Shown: positions 7,492 through 16,654 of the stretch, one piece after another
Numbering within the stretch: position 1 is the stretch's first letter
Layout: each line of letters starts with the position of its first letter
Assembly (NCBI GenBank): GCA_945870035.1
Contig: CAMBQQ010000042.1
Span: 1 to 32,560 of the forward strand
From: Rhizobium sp. Q54
GTDB taxonomy: Bacteria > Pseudomonadota > Alphaproteobacteria > Rhizobiales > Xanthobacteraceae
Direction: 5' to 3'
DNA length: 32,560 bases
Notes under the pieces: model-generated
Database searches by the model: none
What the model was told of the DNA's origin: nothing
Seen by the model: the letters and a program-made list of their open reading frames with translations, nothing else
Program-made: the position numbers and the translations under genes

Positions 7492-8841
7492 CTAGATATT
7501 CGCGCCCAGAATCCCGCTGCCCAATCGCAGTCCCGCGCGCAGGAATTTCTGCGGATCGACCGGTTTGTCGTCGATGCGCGTTTCATAATGCAGATGCGGG
7601 CCGGTCGAGCGGCCGGTCGAACCGATGCGGCCGATGGTCTGACCGATGCCGACGCGCTGGCCGACCTTGACCTCGATCTTCGACATATGGCCGTAGCGGG
7701 TCGACAGGCCGTTGCCGTGGTCGATTTCGACCATGTTACCGTAGCCGCCTTGCCAACTCGCGGTAACGACCCGGCCGGCGGCCGTGGCGCGCACCGGATC
7801 GCCGGTGTCGCCGCGCAGGTCGATGCCGGCATGGATCGCCGGGCCTCGCAGGAAAGGGTCCATGCGTGAGCCAAAAGGCGAACTCATATCGACAGTGCCG
7901 ACCACGGGCTTGCGCACGGGTACGGTGGCTAGCGTCTGCGTATAGCGGTTGATCTGCGCGCGCGCGACATTGATGCGGTAGAGCTGGCGCTCGAAAGCGC
8001 CGTTGCCCTTCGGTATTTTGAGCGGGATGTAGGGGCCGCCGATGCCGGCCGCGGGCGGCGCCTTGCTGACATTGACGCCGAGATCGGCGAGCACGCCGCC
8101 AATACGGCGCGCCTTGGTGTCGGCCTGCTCTTCCATATCGGTCAAAGTCGCGGTCTGGCTCCGGTCGATTCTGTCGAGCGAGAGCGAGACGCGCGCGAGA
8201 ACGCCGTCGAAACTGTTGGCGTTGCCGCCATGGGCCAGCCGTGTCGGATTGGCCTGAAGTTCGCGCGACTGGAGACGCGCTTCGCGGTCGGGCGGCGCGG
8301 TGAAGATGACGGTGTCGCTGATCGGCTGCGGCTTGGTATTTCTGCGCGGCTCCGGCGCGATGCGGGCAGGCTTGATCGAACCGGTGGTAACGACATCGCC
8401 GGTGATCGCGGCGCTGCGCTGTTCGAGCGTTGCTTGCCGCTGCATCAGGGCTTGCAGCTTCTTGTCGAACTGTTCCTGATCGAGCATCTGACGGCTGGTG
8501 ATGCGGTCGACCTGCGCGCGCAACTCGGCGACCCGATCCTCATAGGCGAACTGCATGTCGGCCTGACGCCCGATCAGGCGGGTCAGCACGTCCTCGCGGA
8601 ACGCGAAATAGGTGCCGGTGGCGATCGACCAGATCCCCATGATGACGAGCGTGCCGACGACGATCCAGAACGCGACCGGGCCGATGCGCACGGCGCGGCC
8701 GGCATGGACCAAAGTGTAGCCGTCCATCGCGGCCTGCGAGCCGTGCTTGTGGTGGAGATGACGCGAGACGCTTTCGGTCGATTGCGGACGAGGGACAGCG
8801 GCGTTGCCGGGGTATTCATAAGCAGACTGGGAATACGACAT
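7492..8841 (-). CDS. Membrane-anchored M23 (LytM-type) metallopeptidase
   Basis: This 449-residue envelope protein has a cytosolic N-terminus, one membrane span at about residues 54-80, a coiled-coil-prone stretch at about 85-140 and a C-terminal M23 domain at about 320-440. The active-site pattern is intact: H337-x3-D341 (IHAGIDLRG) and H416-L-H418 (GPHLHYE), with YGNMVEIDHGNGLSTRYGHMS between them. It is therefore probably a true peptidoglycan endopeptidase rather than a degenerate LytM activator. I chose the ATG at 8841 because GGAGCG precedes it and MSYSQSAYEY is a plausible N-terminus; the frame stays open 55 codons further upstream (to 9006), but that reads through the bcp terminator and into bcp. 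It is transcribed in the same direction as bcp but separated by a hairpin terminator. It fits topologically with divisome or elongasome-linked wall hydrolases. Confidence 0.9.
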   Translation of the reverse strand: MSYSQSAYEYPGNAAVPRPQSTESVSRHLHHKHGSQAAMDGYTLVHAGRAVRIGPVAFWIVVGTLVIMGIWSIATGTYFAFREDVLTRLIGRQADMQFAYEDRVAELRAQVDRITSRQMLDQEQFDKKLQALMQRQATLEQRSAAITGDVVTTGSIKPARIAPEPRRNTKPQPISDTVIFTAPPDREARLQSRELQANPTRLAHGGNANSFDGVLARVSLSLDRIDRSQTATLTDMEEQADTKARRIGGVLADLGVNVSKAPPAAGIGGPYIPLKIPKGNGAFERQLYRINVARAQINRYTQTLATVPVRKPVVGTVDMSSPFGSRMDPFLRGPAIHAGIDLRGDTGDPVRATAAGRVVTASWQGGYGNMVEIDHGNGLSTRYGHMSKIEVKVGQRVGIGQTIGRIGSTGRSTGPHLHYETRIDDKPVDPQKFLRAGLRLGSGILGANI

Positions 8842-8916
8842 GAACGCTCCGCGCCAGCGCGGCCAAAGGCCGGTTACTCGTGGCGTCGATATCAGGCCGA
8901 TATAGTTAAAAAACCT

Positions 8917-8940
8917 GTAAAACCGGCCGCGATGCGGCCG
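8917..8940 (-). terminator. Intrinsic terminator after bcp
   Basis: On the minus strand, CGGCCGC (8940-8934), the loop ATC and GCGGCCG (8930-8924) form a 7-bp GC stem, followed by GTTTTAC. A second small hairpin (TTCCGT-CA-ACGGAA) lies just before it. The position 35 bases after the bcp stop and before the M23 gene fits a terminator that separates the two units. Confidence 0.6.
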
Positions 8941-8974
8941 AATTCCGTTGACGGAACAAGGAGGAAGGGCGTGA

Positions 8975-9511
8975 CTAAATGGCGCGCGCCGCCTCCAGCA
9001 CCTCATCGGCGTGGCCGGGGACCTTCACCTTGGGCCAGACCCGGACGATGCGGCCGGCGCCGTCGATCAGGAATGTCTTGCGGATGACGCCCATGAATTT
9101 GCGCCCGTACATCGATTTCTCGCCCCACGCTCCATAGGCCTCCAGCATTGCTTTTGACTCGTCGGAGGCGAGGGGGATTTTCAGTCTGTGCTTGGTTTTA
9201 AACTTGGCCTGCGCCGTGACCGGGTCGGCTGAGACGCCGAGGATATCGGTGCCGGCCTTGGCGAAGGCAGCGCGCTTGGCGGAGAAGTCGATGGCCTCAA
9301 CGGTGCAGCCCGGCGTGTCGGCTTTCGGATAGAAATAGAGGACCAGGTTGCGGCCTTTGAAATCCTTGAGCGCGATCGTTGTGCCGTCGTCCTGCGTCAG
9401 CCTGAAAGAAGGCGCCCGGTCACCCTCTGCCAAATCGCTTTCGGCCGGGCCGCTGCCGGCAGGGCGCTTCACTGAGTCAGGGGCCGATTTGTCCTGTCTG
9501 TTCCGAGGCAT
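8975..9511 (-). CDS. bcp: Thioredoxin-dependent peroxiredoxin, BCP/PrxQ family, one-cysteine form
   Basis: This 178-residue cytosolic peroxidase reduces hydrogen peroxide and organic hydroperoxides. The AhpC/TSA fold starts at about residue 28, after a hydrophilic, low-complexity N-terminal extension. The peroxidatic cysteine is C69 in YPKADTPGCT. In the standard atypical two-cysteine BCP the resolving cysteine sits five residues later (CTVQAC in E. coli). Here that position is I74 (CTVEAI), and the protein has no other cysteine, so it must work as a one-cysteine enzyme with an external thiol. The start at 9511 is supported by AAAGGAAGG just upstream; an in-frame start at 9577 would add 22 residues. 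It is divergent from the large AsmA-like gene, with 208 bases between them. A terminator follows its stop. Confidence 0.92.
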   Translation of the reverse strand: MPRNRQDKSAPDSVKRPAGSGPAESDLAEGDRAPSFRLTQDDGTTIALKDFKGRNLVLYFYPKADTPGCTVEAIDFSAKRAAFAKAGTDILGVSADPVTAQAKFKTKHRLKIPLASDESKAMLEAYGAWGEKSMYGRKFMGVIRKTFLIDGAGRIVRVWPKVKVPGHADEVLEAARAI

Positions 9512-9719
9512 ATGCCTTCCTTTCGTCGCTTTCGACCGGTCAATGTCGGCAATGCCATTTGCCTCGGGCGGAAGCAACCGGCTTCAACGATTTCGACGGC
9601 GCATGCCGGCCAGCGATTTGCATGGCGGTATCGCCGATCGCGCTTGCGGGGTGCATGATCGCGCAATTGCGGCCGATTCCATGAGATTGGCGACCGCCGA
9701 CTGGCAATAATGTGAGGGT

Positions 9720-12700
9720 ATGACAGGTAAAGGCCACCATCCTGGGCAGTCCGCCCACCACGCGCCTGCGGCGCCGCATAAAGCGCGGCAGCTGCATGGG
9801 ACGCACGGTGCGGACAAAGGCCCGGAAAAAGCGGCGCCGAAGGGCCGCCGCCGCTGGGGCACTTTCCGCCGGCGGCTGGTCAAAGAACTGCGACGGCCTT
9901 ACCTGCGGCGGCTGTTCTGGGGCCTGACCATCACCACGGCCGTGCTGACCGTCGGCTGCCTCGCTTTATGGTACCGGCTGTCGAGCGGACCGATCGAACT
10001 CGACATCGCCACGCCCTGGCTCAAGGCGGCGATCGAGGAGAATTTCGGCGCCACCGACATGGTCACCGTCGGCGGCACCCAGATCGAGCGCGACGAGACC
10101 GGCCGCACTACCTTGCGCCTGCGCGACATCGTCGTGCGCGGCGCCGATGGCACCGTGGTGGCCAGCGCGCCGAAAGCGGAGGTCGGTCTGTCGGGACTGA
10201 GCCTCATCACCGGCAAGGTGCGGGCGCAAAGCATCAACCTCGTCGGCGCCGAAATGGCGGTGCGCATCGAGACCGATGGCCGAGTCACGGTGTTCGCCGG
10301 CGCCGATAAGCCAGAAACCTTGCGGCCGATCGCCACTTCGCCAGCCAAGGTCGCGCCGGCTGGGGCGGCAACGGCGGCGCCGACGCCGGGCGCGCTGCCG
10401 GCAGCGGTTACCGATATTGCCGGCGTCATGAACTGGCTCGAAGGCATCGGCGCCACCGGGCTCGATGGCCACGATCTGCGCGAACTCGGCTTGAAGAACG
10501 GCAATCTCAGCGTCGACGACCGCCGCAACGGCAAGCAATGGACCTTCGATAACATCAACGCGAGCCTGACTCGGCCGGCGCAGGGCGGCATGGTCTTCCG
10601 GCTTGAATCCGTCAATCCAGAACGGCCATGGGTTTTAAGCGCGGCGATGCGCCCGCTGCCCGATGGCGTTCGCGCGGTCGGCATCGAGGCGCGCAAGGTT
10701 TCGACCCGCGACATGCTGCTGGCGCTGCGCCTCACCGAGGCCAATATCGACATCAACCTGCCGGTGTCGGCTTCTATCCGCGCCGAAATTCTGCCCGATG
10801 GCACGCCGCAGGTCGTGCAGGGCCAACTGTCGACCGATGCCGGCACCATCGTCGATCACAGCGATGAAAATTCGCGCCTCGACATCGAGCGCGCCGACTT
10901 TCGGTTCAATTGGGATGCGCAGCGCCGCAACCTGATCGTGCCTTTCCAGATTACTTCCGGCGGCAACCAGCTCACCTTGCGCGCGGTCGTCGCGCCACCG
11001 GCGGGTAATGAAACCGGCTGGCGCTTCAGCATGGAGCGCGGCGACCCGGTGATCGATCCCGTGATTCTCGGCGCGGCGCCTGGCACCGATCAGGAAGGCT
11101 TTGCCATCAATCGCGTGACCGTGCGGGGCCGCATCGACCCAACGCGCAAGCGCTTCGATCTCGATCAGGGCGACTTCAGCCGCATCGATACGCGCCCGGC
11201 CTACAATGTTGGCGTCGCTGTGACCGGAAGCATGGATTTTGGCGGCGCCGAGCCGCATCTCGCCTTCGGTGTCGCCGGCACGCGCATGCCGATGGCGGTG
11301 TTGAAACGGTTGTGGCCTGTGTTTGCCGCCGCCGATGTGCGGCAGTGGGTGGTCGGCCACATTAGCGGCGGCATGGTGGAGCGCGTGGTGATTGCCGGCA
11401 ACGGTCCGGCCGCCGTTTTCAGGAATGACGGGCCGCCGACGCCGGAAGACGGGCTGAGCGTCGATATCGAAACCAGCGGCACCACTGTCAAGCCAGTCGA
11501 CAATTTGCCGGCGATCCGCGACGCCGATCTCAACGTCCGCATCACCGGCGGCACCGCCACCGTCAATCTTGGTCGCGGCACGGTTGAAGTGGCGCCGGGA
11601 CGTAAGCTCAATGTCGCCAGCGGCGTCTTCGAAGTCCCCGACACACATCTCAAGCCGCCGCCGGCACGGGTGAGCTTTCGCATCGACGGTACGGTGCCTG
11701 TGGCGGCCGAACTCCTGGCCAGCGCCGCCTTGCGCGACACGGTCGGGCTGGCGCTCGATCCGGCGGCAAGCCGCGGCACGATCAGCGCGCAGGTCACAGT
11801 CGGCTTGCCGCTCGACGACAAGATGTCGAAGAACGCAACAACCTATGCGGTCGCCGCCGAACTGACCAACTTCTCCGCCGAAAAACTGTTTCTCGGCCAG
11901 AAGGTCGAATCCTCATCTCTGAAGGTGAATGCCTCCACCGACGGCTACCAGATCAAGGGCGACGTCAAGCTCAACGGGCTGCCGGCCTCGATCGAAATCC
12001 GCCGCAAAAAGGGCGACGCCAGCGCCGAATTGCGTTTGCAGGCCTCGGTCGACGATGCGGCGCGGCGCCGGCTCGGTATCGATTTCGGCGGCGCAGTTAC
12101 CGGCGCCATTCCGATCAAGCTCGTGGGGCTGGTCGGCGATTACGTCAAGGACGACCGCATGAATGTCGATGCGGATCTCGGCCCCGCGAAGATCGACAAT
12201 CTTCTGCCGGGTTGGGTCAAGCCCGCCGGCAAGCCGGCGCGAGCGACTTTCACGTTGGCCAAAAATGCCAAACAGACGCGCTTTGACGATCTCATCGTCG
12301 AGGGCGGCGGCGCGACGGTGAAGGGCTCGGTCGAACTCGATGCCAGCAATACGCTGGCGGCGGCCAATTTCCCGGTGTTCAGCCTATCGGACGGCGACAA
12401 GGTGTCGCTCAAGGCCGATCGCAGCGGCGAGGGTGTGTTGCGCGTGACGATGCGCGGCGACGTCTATGACGGCCGGGCTTTCGTCAAAGGCGCGCTGGCC
12501 GGCGTCGATGAGAAGAACAGGCCGAAGCAGGTCGATCTCGATCTCGACATCAAGATCGGCACCGTCGCCGGGCACAATGGCGAAACCTTGCGCGGCCTGG
12601 AATTGCGGCTGTCACGGCGCAGCGGCCGCATCCGCACGTTCTCGCTGAATTCCAAGATCGGCCGCGATACGCCATTTAACGGCGATATTCGCGTGCGCGC

Positions 12701-13316
12701 CCGTGACAACCATCAGGTTATTTTTCTCGAGACCGAAGACGCCGGGGCGCTTTTTCGCTTTACCGACACCTATCCGAAGATGGTCGGCGGCAGCATGTGG
12801 GTGGCGATGGACCCGCCGACCCAAGACCAGGCGCCGCAGGTCGGCACCATCACCATCCGCAATTTCCTTATTCGGGGCGAGGCCGCGCTCGACCGCATTG
12901 CCTCCAGCGCCGGCGGCCCCGGTGGGCGTGGCGTCAATTTCTCCGAGGCAAGCGCCGGCTTCACCAAATTGCCCGGCCGCATGGCGGTGCGCGACGGCAT
13001 CGTGCGTGGTCCGCAGATCGGCGCGACGGTCGAAGGCCAGGTCGATTACGCCCGCGATGAAGTGCATCTGCGCGGCACCTTCGTGCCGTTCTATGGCTTG
13101 AACAATATGTTCGGCCTCGGGCAGATACCGCTGGTCGGATTGCTGCTTGGCGGCAGCAATGAAGGCCTGGTGGGCATAACATATGAGGCGGTCGGGCCGC
13201 CGAGCGCGCCGCGCATTTCCGTCAATCCGGTGAGCGCCATCGCGCCGGGGTTGCTGCGCAAGTTCATCCCGTCGCCGGGCTCATTCGATCCGGGTTTTGT
13301 GCCCCCGCAAAGGTAG
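9720..13316 (+). CDS. Large AsmA/YhdP-like envelope protein (DUF3971 type)
   Basis: This 1198-residue protein has a basic, His-rich N-terminus (about 1-60), one membrane anchor (about 66-86, LFWGLTITTAVLTVGCLALW) and a long beta-rich periplasmic body. The C-terminus carries the family signature: PFYGLNNMFGLGQIPLVG, LLLGGSNEGLVGITYEAVGP, then VNPVSAIAPGLLRKFI. Length and architecture match YhdP/AsmA-like proteins (E. coli YhdP is about 1266 residues), which bridge the periplasm and help move phospholipids to the outer membrane. Assignment rests on architecture and the C-terminal motif, and function is inferred from the family. The GAGGG before the ATG is close (1-2 bases), so the true start could lie slightly downstream. 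The gene stands alone, divergent from bcp and convergent with tyrS across a palindromic repeat. Confidence 0.85.
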   Translation: MTGKGHHPGQSAHHAPAAPHKARQLHGTHGADKGPEKAAPKGRRRWGTFRRRLVKELRRPYLRRLFWGLTITTAVLTVGCLALWYRLSSGPIELDIATPWLKAAIEENFGATDMVTVGGTQIERDETGRTTLRLRDIVVRGADGTVVASAPKAEVGLSGLSLITGKVRAQSINLVGAEMAVRIETDGRVTVFAGADKPETLRPIATSPAKVAPAGAATAAPTPGALPAAVTDIAGVMNWLEGIGATGLDGHDLRELGLKNGNLSVDDRRNGKQWTFDNINASLTRPAQGGMVFRLESVNPERPWVLSAAMRPLPDGVRAVGIEARKVSTRDMLLALRLTEANIDINLPVSASIRAEILPDGTPQVVQGQLSTDAGTIVDHSDENSRLDIERADFRFNWDAQRRNLIVPFQITSGGNQLTLRAVVAPPAGNETGWRFSMERGDPVIDPVILGAAPGTDQEGFAINRVTVRGRIDPTRKRFDLDQGDFSRIDTRPAYNVGVAVTGSMDFGGAEPHLAFGVAGTRMPMAVLKRLWPVFAAADVRQWVVGHISGGMVERVVIAGNGPAAVFRNDGPPTPEDGLSVDIETSGTTVKPVDNLPAIRDADLNVRITGGTATVNLGRGTVEVAPGRKLNVASGVFEVPDTHLKPPPARVSFRIDGTVPVAAELLASAALRDTVGLALDPAASRGTISAQVTVGLPLDDKMSKNATTYAVAAELTNFSAEKLFLGQKVESSSLKVNASTDGYQIKGDVKLNGLPASIEIRRKKGDASAELRLQASVDDAARRRLGIDFGGAVTGAIPIKLVGLVGDYVKDDRMNVDADLGPAKIDNLLPGWVKPAGKPARATFTLAKNAKQTRFDDLIVEGGGATVKGSVELDASNTLAAANFPVFSLSDGDKVSLKADRSGEGVLRVTMRGDVYDGRAFVKGALAGVDEKNRPKQVDLDLDIKIGTVAGHNGETLRGLELRLSRRSGRIRTFSLNSKIGRDTPFNGDIRVRARDNHQVIFLETEDAGALFRFTDTYPKMVGGSMWVAMDPPTQDQAPQVGTITIRNFLIRGEAALDRIASSAGGPGGRGVNFSEASAGFTKLPGRMAVRDGIVRGPQIGATVEGQVDYARDEVHLRGTFVPFYGLNNMFGLGQIPLVGLLLGGSNEGLVGITYEAVGPPSAPRISVNPVSAIAPGLLRKFIPSPGSFDPGFVPPQR

Positions 13317-13323
13317 CGATCGG

Positions 13324-13415
13324 CCTCATGGTGAGGAGCATCGCGCAGCGATGCGTCTCGAACCAGAGGCCGCCCCATCCTTCGAGACGGCGCTGCGCGC
13401 CTCCTCAGGATGAGG
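13324..13415. repeat. Palindromic intergenic repeat, about 92 bp
   Basis: The ends are inverted copies: CCTCATGGTGAGGAG at the left and CTCCTCAGGATGAGG at the right (reverse complement CCTCATCCTGAGGAG). Inside are CGTCTCGAA and TTCGAGACG-type arms flanking a short GC-rich centre. It fills the gap between two convergent genes. From memory, closely similar CCTCA...TTCGAGACG...GATGAGG elements occur in many copies in Bradyrhizobium and Rhodopseudomonas intergenic regions. The folded RNA could also act as a bidirectional terminator. I see only this copy in the window. Confidence 0.8.
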
Positions 13416-13418
13416 CGG

Positions 13419-14675
13419 TTAAATCGGCTTCAACAACACATGCTTCTTCTTGCCGAGCGACAGCTTGATGGCGCCATCGACGGTCAAATCCTTCGCCGTC
13501 AGGATCATCTTTTCGTCCGACACGGTCGCGTCGTTGACTTTGATGCCGCCGGCCTTGATCTGGCGGCGAGCATCGCCATTCGACGACACCAATGCGGTCA
13601 ACTCGGCAAAGGCATTGAGCACGCCGATGCCTTGCTCGAGCGTCGCGCGCGCGACCTCGACCGTCGGCAATGACTGCGCGAAGGTGCCTTCCTCGAACGT
13701 CTTGCGCGCGGTGCCGGCGGCTTCATCCGCGGCGGCGCGGCCGTGCATCAGGGCGGTCGCCTCGGTGGCAAGAACTTTCTTGGCCTCATTGACCTCGGCG
13801 CCCTGCAAGGCGGCGAGCTTTGCAATTTCGGACAATGGCAGTGTGGTGAACAGCTTGAGGAAGCGCGCAACGTCGCCATCCTCGGTGTTGCGCCAGTATT
13901 GCCAGTAATCGTAGGGCGAAACGAGGTCGGCATTGAGCCAGACCGCGCCGGCGGCGGTCTTGCCCATCTTGGCGCCGGATGACGTGGTGATGAGCGGCGC
14001 GGTCAGCGCATACAAATTAGCGTTGTTCATGCGTCGGCCGAGATCGATGCCGTTGACGATGTTGCCCCACTGATCGGAGCCGCCCATCTGCAGTGTGCAG
14101 CCATAGCGCTTGTTCAATTCGACGAAGTCGTAGGCCTGCAGGATCATGTAGTTGAATTCGAGGAAGGACAATTCGTGCTGGCGCTCCAGCCGCAGCTTCA
14201 CAGAGTCAAAGGACAGCATGCGGTTGACCGAAAAATGCCGGCCGACGTCGCGCAGGAAATCGATGTAGTTGAGCGTGTTCAGCCAGTCGGCATTGTTGGC
14301 CATGACGGCATTGCCGCCGTCGTTTTCGAACTTGAGGAATTTCGAGAAGGTCAGCCGGATGCTGGCCATGTTCTCGTTGATGACGTCGTCGGTCAGGACG
14401 CGGCGCGTTTCGTCCTTGCCGGACGGATCGCCGACCCGCGTGGTGCCGCCGCCCATCAGCGCGATCGGCCGGTGGCCGGTCTGCTGGAGCCAGTACAGCA
14501 TCATGGTCGGCAGCAGATGGCCGATATGCAGCGAAGCCGCGGTGCAGTCGTAGCCGATATAGGCGGTGATCTGTCCCGCGGCCGCCTTGGCGTCGAGGAC
14601 GTCCGGTTCCGAGACCTGGTGGATAAAGCCGCGCTCGCTGAGAATGTTAAGAAAATCGGATTTATAGGTAGTCAT
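13419..14675 (-). CDS. tyrS: Tyrosyl-tRNA synthetase
   Basis: This 418-residue class I aminoacyl-tRNA synthetase charges tRNA-Tyr. The Rossmann catalytic domain shows the HIGH motif at residues 50-53 (LHIGHLL), [13 protein letters not shown], the tyrosine-site region [25 protein letters not shown] and the KMSKS-equivalent loop KMGKT at 236-240. This KMGKT variant is what I recall from alphaproteobacterial TyrRS. A C-terminal S4 RNA-binding domain covers about 350-415 ([10 protein letters not shown]...[11 protein letters not shown]). I chose the start at 14675 because [10 protein letters not shown] is the conserved N-terminus; the open frame continues upstream for over 1 kb only as a shadow of anmK. 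It is divergent from anmK with 108 bases between the starts, and convergent with the AsmA-like gene. Confidence 0.96.
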   Translation of the reverse strand: MTTYKSDFLNILSERGFIHQVSEPDVLDAKAAAGQITAYIGYDCTAASLHIGHLLPTMMLYWLQQTGHRPIALMGGGTTRVGDPSGKDETRRVLTDDVINENMASIRLTFSKFLKFENDGGNAVMANNADWLNTLNYIDFLRDVGRHFSVNRMLSFDSVKLRLERQHELSFLEFNYMILQAYDFVELNKRYGCTLQMGGSDQWGNIVNGIDLGRRMNNANLYALTAPLITTSSGAKMGKTAAGAVWLNADLVSPYDYWQYWRNTEDGDVARFLKLFTTLPLSEIAKLAALQGAEVNEAKKVLATEATALMHGRAAADEAAGTARKTFEEGTFAQSLPTVEVARATLEQGIGVLNAFAELTALVSSNGDARRQIKAGGIKVNDATVSDEKMILTAKDLTVDGAIKLSLGKKKHVLLKPI

Positions 14676-14783
14676 AGGATCAGCTCTTACGTTCTGCGGG
14701 CGTGCTCGTTGGACGGTGGCGGCTGGTGTATCAGGTCCGGGACCGGATTCAACCGGTTGGACGGTTAAGGCAAGGGGCGGGCT

Positions 14784-15893
14784 TTGGCGGTTGTACGGGC
14801 CATTGGGCTGATGAGCGGCACCTCGCTCGACGGCGTCGATGTGGCGCTGATCGAGACCGACGGCGTGCGGATCGCCGGTTTCGGGCCGGTCGGCTACCGG
14901 CCTTATTTGGACGACGAGCAGGCGCTGTTGCGGCAGGCCTTGGTGGACGGCGCGGCCTTGACCGATCGCGCGGCGCGGCCGGGCGTGCTGGCGGAAGCGG
15001 AGGTGTTCATTACCCGCGTCCATGCCGAGACGGTCGAGGCCTTCCTCGAGGCCGAGAATATCGACCGCGCCGATGTCGCGGTCGTCGGCTTCCACGGACA
15101 GACCGTGCTGCACCGGCCCGCGTCCAGACTGACCGTCCAGATCGGCGACGGCGCGGCGCTGGCGAACCGGCTTGGCATGACGGTGGCCTATGATTTCCGC
15201 GCCGCCGATGTCGCTGCCGGCGGGCAGGGCGCGCCTCTGGTGCCGGTGTTTCATCAGGCGCTGGCGCGCAGCATCACCCGGCCGCATCCGATTGCCGTCC
15301 TCAATGTCGGCGGCGTCGCCAACGTGACCTTCGTCAATGGCGGCGACCCAGTCGCCTGCGACACCGGGCCGGGCAATGCGCTGATCGACGACTTCATGCG
15401 CGCGCGCACCGGCGCGCCGCTCGACCGCGATGGCGACGAGGCCTCGCGCGGCATCGTCGATGAAGGTTTCGTCGAGCGCGTGCTGGCGCATGCCTTCTTC
15501 GATCAGCCCTGTCCGAAATCGCTCGACCGCAACGCCTTTGCCTTCGCCAATATCGGGCTGCCGGATTTCACCGTGGCGAATGGCGCGGCGACCTTGTCGG
15601 CGCTGACGGCGGCCTCGGTGGCGCGCGTCGTCAAGCGGCTGCCGGAGCCGCCGCGCTCCTGGATCGTCGCCGGCGGCGGGGCGCGCAATCCGACCTTGAT
15701 GAAGATGCTCAGCGACCGCCTTCACCCTGCGACGGTTGAGACCGCCGATGCTGTCGGCTGGTCGTCGCAATCGATCGAGGCGCAGGCCTTTGCCTATCTG
15801 GCGGTGCGCGCGCAGCTCGGCCTGCCGATCACCTTTCCGCTGACCACTGGCGTGAACGAGCCGATGACTGGCGGTATCGTCGCCCAGCCATAG
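14784..15893 (+). CDS. anmK: Anhydro-N-acetylmuramic acid kinase
   Basis: This 369-residue cytosolic kinase phosphorylates and hydrolyses 1,6-anhydro-MurNAc to MurNAc-6-phosphate, a step of peptidoglycan recycling. Visible family motifs are [15 protein letters not shown] near the N-terminus (phosphate 1 loop), [38 protein letters not shown] (Asp and Gly of the nucleotide/substrate pocket) and [12 protein letters not shown] near the C-terminus. The start is a TTG at 14784 with AAGGGG upstream; no better ATG exists, and the conserved GLMSGTS motif begins only eight residues in. It is divergent from tyrS, a pairing I recall from several alphaproteobacteria. The GntR gene follows 50 bases downstream on the same strand. 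Confidence 0.94.
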   Translation: MAVVRAIGLMSGTSLDGVDVALIETDGVRIAGFGPVGYRPYLDDEQALLRQALVDGAALTDRAARPGVLAEAEVFITRVHAETVEAFLEAENIDRADVAVVGFHGQTVLHRPASRLTVQIGDGAALANRLGMTVAYDFRAADVAAGGQGAPLVPVFHQALARSITRPHPIAVLNVGGVANVTFVNGGDPVACDTGPGNALIDDFMRARTGAPLDRDGDEASRGIVDEGFVERVLAHAFFDQPCPKSLDRNAFAFANIGLPDFTVANGAATLSALTAASVARVVKRLPEPPRSWIVAGGGARNPTLMKMLSDRLHPATVETADAVGWSSQSIEAQAFAYLAVRAQLGLPITFPLTTGVNEPMTGGIVAQP

Positions 15894-15943
15894 CATGCTC
15901 CGCATGTAGTATGCTGATATCCTCTGAGGAAACGGGAGACGGC

Positions 15944-16648
15944 ATGCAGACGGCGGGAGAGAAGGCCTATCAGCGGATCCGCTCCGACATTCTGTTCGGC
16001 CGTCTCGCGCCGGGACAGCGCCTCAAGCTCGACGGCTTGAAGGACGCTTACGGCGTGGGTTTAAGCACATTGCGCGAACTGCTCAGCCGCCTGACCTCGG
16101 AAGGCCTGATTGTTGCCGAAGGCGCGCGCGGCTTCGATGTCGCACCGGTGTCGCCGGCGAATTTCAAGGAAATCGCCAACCTCCGGCAATTGCTCGAATG
16201 TCACGCGATGGAGCAGTCTTTCGCGCGCGGCGACATGGAGTGGGAGGGCCGCGTCGTGTCGGCGCATCACAAGCTCGGCTCGATGGAAGCGCGCGTGCTG
16301 CAGGGCGACAAGACCGCGACGGCGTTGTGGAAGCGCTATGACTGGGAATTCCACCAGGCTCTGTTGTCGGCCTGCGGCTCGAAGGTGCTGCTCGACACCC
16401 ATTCGGTGGTGTACGACAAGTACCAGCGCTATCTGATGATCGCGGTGATTTTTCGCGGCGAGTTGTCGGCGCATGAACACCGCCTGTTGCTCGACGCCGC
16501 GCTCAAGCGTGACATCGCGTCGGCGAAAGCCGTGCTGATCAAGCACATTCAGGATTGCGTCACATATACTTTGTCGAAAGGCGGGCTCGGCGCGGTGGCG
16601 GGTTCGGACAAACCCGCGACACGGACCAGGATCGCCGCCCAGGCGTAG
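15944..16648 (+). CDS. GntR-family transcriptional regulator, FCD (FadR-like) subfamily
   Basis: This 234-residue repressor-type protein has an N-terminal winged helix-turn-helix at about residues 5-70 ([23 protein letters not shown]...[17 protein letters not shown]). An all-helical FCD ligand-binding domain follows at about 80-210. Candidate metal/ligand residues of FCD proteins are visible in DWEFHQAL, in the HEHRLLLDA helix and in LIKHI. The start at 15944 has GGGAG at good spacing; an ATG at 15911 would add 11 residues. The ligand and targets are unknown. It follows anmK and is convergent (6 bases) with the alpha/beta hydrolase gene, so neither neighbour is an obvious target. FCD regulators often respond to organic acids, but nothing here shows which. 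Confidence 0.9.
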   Translation: MQTAGEKAYQRIRSDILFGRLAPGQRLKLDGLKDAYGVGLSTLRELLSRLTSEGLIVAEGARGFDVAPVSPANFKEIANLRQLLECHAMEQSFARGDMEWEGRVVSAHHKLGSMEARVLQGDKTATALWKRYDWEFHQALLSACGSKVLLDTHSVVYDKYQRYLMIAVIFRGELSAHEHRLLLDAALKRDIASAKAVLIKHIQDCVTYTLSKGGLGAVAGSDKPATRTRIAAQA

Positions 16649-16654
16649 AGCCGT

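Noticed and set aside
8953..9087. Strong Shine-Dalgarno-like AAGGAGGAAGG followed by GTG on the plus strand
   Set aside because: The 38-codon frame it would start is antisense to bcp and encodes low-complexity Arg/Pro residues; it is probably chance.
9512..9719. Possible small gene in the bcp/AsmA-like divergent gap
   Set aside because: The open frames there have no ribosome-binding site or sensible composition; it is better read as two divergent promoters.
14676..15905. In-frame upstream extension of tyrS across the whole anmK gene
   Set aside because: The extension is antisense to anmK. The conserved TyrRS N-terminus begins at 14675.
15894..15943. Short repeated GCATG/ATGCT elements before the GntR gene as a possible operator
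   Set aside because: The arms are only 4-5 bases with irregular spacing and do not fit the usual FCD/GntR operator pattern.
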